A stretch of 7,304 bases of DNA from Methanothrix sp. (GTDB lineage Archaea > Halobacteriota > Methanosarcinia > Methanotrichales > Methanotrichaceae): NCBI GenBank assembly GCA_028679775.1, contig JAJRAX010000207.1, positions 1-7,304 on the forward strand, in the 5' to 3' direction. The notes below the pieces were generated by a model that did no database searches, had not been told where the DNA came from, and worked only from the letters and a program-made list of their open reading frames with translations. Shown here piece after piece: positions 5,164-7,304 of the stretch (positions within the stretch are counted from its first letter, which is position 1; each line of letters starts with the position of its first letter). Both the position numbers and the translations under genes were made by a program.

Positions 5164-7304
5164 CTCATCGCCTCCACTAGACCAGTGGTCCAAGCATTCC
5201 TGGCCTGGTCCAGATCTAAATCGGCTACAGCCTTGCCTGCTCTCGACATTACAATCCGTCTCTCGTTTGACACGACGCCGATTGAGATCGGCTCCAGATT
5301 ATAGCTCTTGAGGAGCTGCTCCAGCCTGGCTTCTTTGCCCTGCTTGGCTTCCAGCACGAAGCCCGAAGATTCCGAGAACAGCAGCTTGTCAGTTCTCATG
5401 TTCATGTCGGTCTCTTCGCACTTCACAGGGTCAAGGTCAATCTCGACTCCGAACTTTGCGGGTCTTGCGAGAGCCATTTCGGCAACAGTTGCCGCAAGGC
5501 CGCCGTTACTAATGTCGTGGGCTGAAGCGAGGAGGCCCTCATCTATGGCATCGATGACCGCGTAGATCATGCTCCTCTCTAGGTCGAAGCGGACGATTGG
5601 CACGTTGGCTCCTGTTTGCCCGAATATTGTCCTGTAATATTCGGAGCCTCCAAGCTCATCAAATCTGGGACCGATCAGGTAGAGCCTGTCTCCTGCCGTC
5701 TTGAGGTCCATTGTGACTGCCTTGGAGAAATCATTCATGATGCCGACGCATGCTACCACGGGCGATGGATCGACTGAACCCTTGGGGGATTCGTTGTAGA
5801 AGCTGACGTTTCCGGAGACTATGGGTACAGGCTGCTGTTGTGCCTCGTAGCCCTTGAGGTAAAGGTTCTTGCAGGATTCGGCCAGGCCTTTGACGCCCTC
5901 CCGGAACTCCCAGAAGGCTTCCGGTTTCTCTGGGTTGCCGTAGTTGAGGCAGTCTGTGAGTGTGGATGGGACTGCACCGATGGCGGCCACGTTTCGCATG
6001 GCTTCAGCCGCGGCTGTCGCGGCTCCCCAGAAGGGACTGATCCGGCCATAGAATGGGTTGCTGTCCACTGCCATGGCAACAGCAAATTTCTCTCCTCGAA
6101 CCGGGGCGATGAGGCCAGCGTCGGCTTCACCAGGTCGGATCACAGTGTTGCCCATGACCTCGGTATCGTAGTAGCGGTAGACGTGCTCGCGAGAGGCGAT
6201 GTTGGGGGACTTGAGGATCTTGAGCATGACGGCGTTGTAGTCCTCAGGTTCTGCCACATCGGGTTCAGCCAAGCTGATCACGCGAGGCAACTCTTCACGC
6301 TGGTAACGGATGCCGCCGGTCAGATGTTGGATCGGCACATCGCAGACCGTCTCGCCCTTGTAGGTGACGGTGAATCTGTCGCCGGTGTTGATCTTGCCGA
6401 CGACGCTTGCGCGAGCGCCCTCGTAGACATTGGGCAGATCCCAGTCCTCGTTGTAGATCTTGAGAATCTTCTCCCTGAGTTCAGGGGGCGATATGATCAG
6501 GAAGCGCTCCTGGGTCTCGGCGATGGACAGGACCTCCGGCGGGAAGTCGGCGGCCTTGTGCATGTCGTCCAGGTTGATCTCCATGCCGAAGCCTCCGGCA
6601 GAGCCCATCTCGGAGGTGGCACAGGTGAAGCCGCCGCCGCCCAGGTCCTTGAAGCCTATTTCAACTCCGGTCTCGCGGGCCAGGTGGAAGAGGTCGTCGT
6701 TTGCCTTGAAGAGAACGTTCTTCAGGAATGGATCTGGAATCTGGACAGCGCCGCGGTTGGTCTCTTCGTCCTCATCACGCAGAGCCTCGGAGGCGAATGT
6801 GACGCCCCCCAAACCAGATGAGTCTGTGGGCTTGCCGATCAGGATCACGTCGTAGCCACTCTCACCTGCGAGAGGCGGAGCCCGAGAGCGGATGATCTGG
6901 TCGCGCCGGACGATGCCCATCGACACGACGTTGACCAGGCAGTTGTCGTCGAAGCTCTCATTGAAGACAATGTCGCCGCCCATGTTTGGGACGCCGAGGG
7001 CGTTGCCGTACTGCCAGATTCCGTCCACAACGCCTTCTGCCACCCAGCGGACCTTGTTGGCCTTGGGGCCGTAGGGGTCGCCGAAGCGCAGGGGGTCGGC
7101 GCAGGCCACAACCGTCGCGCCCATGCAGTTGACATCGCGGACTATGCCGCCGATGCCGGTTGCCGCTCCCTCGTTGGGGAGGATTTGGCTTGGGTGGTTG
7201 TGGCTCTCATGGGAGATGACGACGCACCATTTGTCGTCGATGGCCACGATTCCGGAGTCTTCAACAGGGCCCATGACCACATTGGGGCCATCGGTGGGAA
7301 GGAA
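5160..7304 (-). CDS. purL: PurL synthetase subunit of FGAM synthetase (small type), N-terminus beyond the window
   Basis: PurL uses ATP and ammonia from PurQ to convert FGAR to FGAM in purine synthesis. The window holds 714 codons before the TGA at 5162-5160, with the frame still open at the right edge; the codons before the in-frame GTG at 7280 read FLPTDGPN, a match to the family, so that GTG is not the start. About 50 or more N-terminal residues, including the EHCSYK motif, lie outside. Visible landmarks are ESHNHPS (7188-7205 covers SHNHPS), GAATGIGGIVRD, ADPLRFGDPYG, MGGDIVFNESF, KDLGGGGFTCATSEMGSAGG, then the second repeat half with SPFWGAATAAAEAMRN, CLNYGNPEKPE, PIVSGNVSFYNES and ASAHDISNGGLAATVAEMA. 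These are the two AIRS-type halves of small PurL. It is not large PurL, since PurQ and PurS are separate genes. GC-rich with no interruptions; the operon promoter is outside the window. Confidence 0.96.
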   Translation of the reverse strand, partial: FLPTDGPNVVMGPVEDSGIVAIDDKWCVVISHESHNHPSQILPNEGAATGIGGIVRDVNCMGATVVACADPLRFGDPYGPKANKVRWVAEGVVDGIWQYGNALGVPNMGGDIVFNESFDDNCLVNVVSMGIVRRDQIIRSRAPPLAGESGYDVILIGKPTDSSGLGGVTFASEALRDEDEETNRGAVQIPDPFLKNVLFKANDDLFHLARETGVEIGFKDLGGGGFTCATSEMGSAGGFGMEINLDDMHKAADFPPEVLSIAETQERFLIISPPELREKILKIYNEDWDLPNVYEGARASVVGKINTGDRFTVTYKGETVCDVPIQHLTGGIRYQREELPRVISLAEPDVAEPEDYNAVMLKILKSPNIASREHVYRYYDTEVMGNTVIRPGEADAGLIAPVRGEKFAVAMAVDSNPFYGRISPFWGAATAAAEAMRNVAAIGAVPSTLTDCLNYGNPEKPEAFWEFREGVKGLAESCKNLYLKGYEAQQQPVPIVSGNVSFYNESPKGSVDPSPVVACVGIMNDFSKAVTMDLKTAGDRLYLIGPRFDELGGSEYYRTIFGQTGANVPIVRFDLERSMIYAVIDAIDEGLLASAHDISNGGLAATVAEMALARPAKFGVEIDLDPVKCEETDMNMRTDKLLFSESSGFVLEAKQGKEARLEQLLKSYNLEPISIGVVSNERRIVMSRAGKAVADLDLDQARNAWTTGLVEAMR
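5171..5175 (-). promoter_or_regulatory. Ribosome-binding site of purQ, inside the purL 3' end
   Basis: Minus-strand GGAGG lies seven bases before the ATG at 5163-5161 and decides between this start and the in-frame codon at 5193. The ATGA overlap with the purL stop indicates translational coupling. Confidence 0.65.

Noticed and set aside
5164..5193. Upstream in-frame start for purQ at 5193
   Set aside because: It would add ten residues before the conserved MKIAVLQFPGTNCE start, and the ATGA overlap with GGAGG supports 5163.
5838..6821. 327-codon open frame on the plus strand
   Set aside because: It lies wholly antisense to well-conserved purL, has no family motif, and long antisense frames are expected opposite GC-rich coding DNA.
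1..7304. CRISPR array, tRNA/rRNA, transposase or insertion-sequence ends
   Set aside because: No regularly spaced repeats, cloverleaf, rRNA-like sequence, transposase motif or flanking terminal inverted repeats were found on either strand, including around the accessory block.

Overview
The window looks like chromosomal DNA of a methanogenic archaeon, most plausibly from the Methanothrix (Methanosaeta)/Methanosarcinales side. The clues are a COG1548/MfnF-type gene of methanofuran biosynthesis, a split (small-type) PurL/PurQ/PurS FGAM synthetase, ATGA stop-start overlaps preceded by GGAGG/GGTGA ribosome sites, AT-rich TATA-like boxes instead of -35/-10 promoters, and large exported beta-helix proteins rich in N-x-S/T sequons. 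The genus is an inference; the archaeal methanogen assignment is firmer.

Layout, left to right. (1) 1-938, plus strand: nearly all of an mfnF-like gene, cut at the left edge. (2) 939-1284: a 346-bp AT-rich non-coding stretch with short direct repeats, a perfect 8-bp hairpin, two TATA-like boxes, and a second 8-bp inverted repeat that starts about where the first box would place a transcription start. (3) 1285-2454, plus strand: an exported protein made of 65 pentapeptide repeats in unbroken register. (4) 2455-3654, minus strand: an exported NosD-like right-handed beta-helix protein whose stop codon directly abuts the previous gene's stop codon (0 bp between convergent genes). (5) 3655-3820: a 166-bp spacer with a possible promoter and two small inverted repeats. 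(6) 3821-7304, minus strand: the purL-purQ-purS operon, with PurL running off the right edge and both junctions being 4-bp ATGA overlaps.

The two ends are housekeeping metabolism. PurL, PurQ and PurS together make formylglycinamidine ribonucleotide amidotransferase, the fourth step of purine synthesis; MfnF belongs to synthesis of the C1 carrier methanofuran. Between them lies an AT-richer accessory block (sampled 60-base lines: 35% GC at 2701-2760 and 40% at 1441-1500, against 63-65% in purL and mfnF; one line inside the pentapeptide gene reaches 57%). It encodes two elongated, probably cell-surface, solenoid proteins facing each other.

No defence system, CRISPR array, transposase, tRNA or rRNA is visible. 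The observations most worth a second look are the PurS protein, which is a tandem duplication of the PurS fold in one chain (160 aa instead of about 80) and so resembles the PurS-dimer-like N-terminal domain of large-type PurL; a roughly 38-residue Asn/Ser/Gly-rich insertion in PurQ; the register-perfect 65-repeat exported pentapeptide helix; and its structured upstream region.
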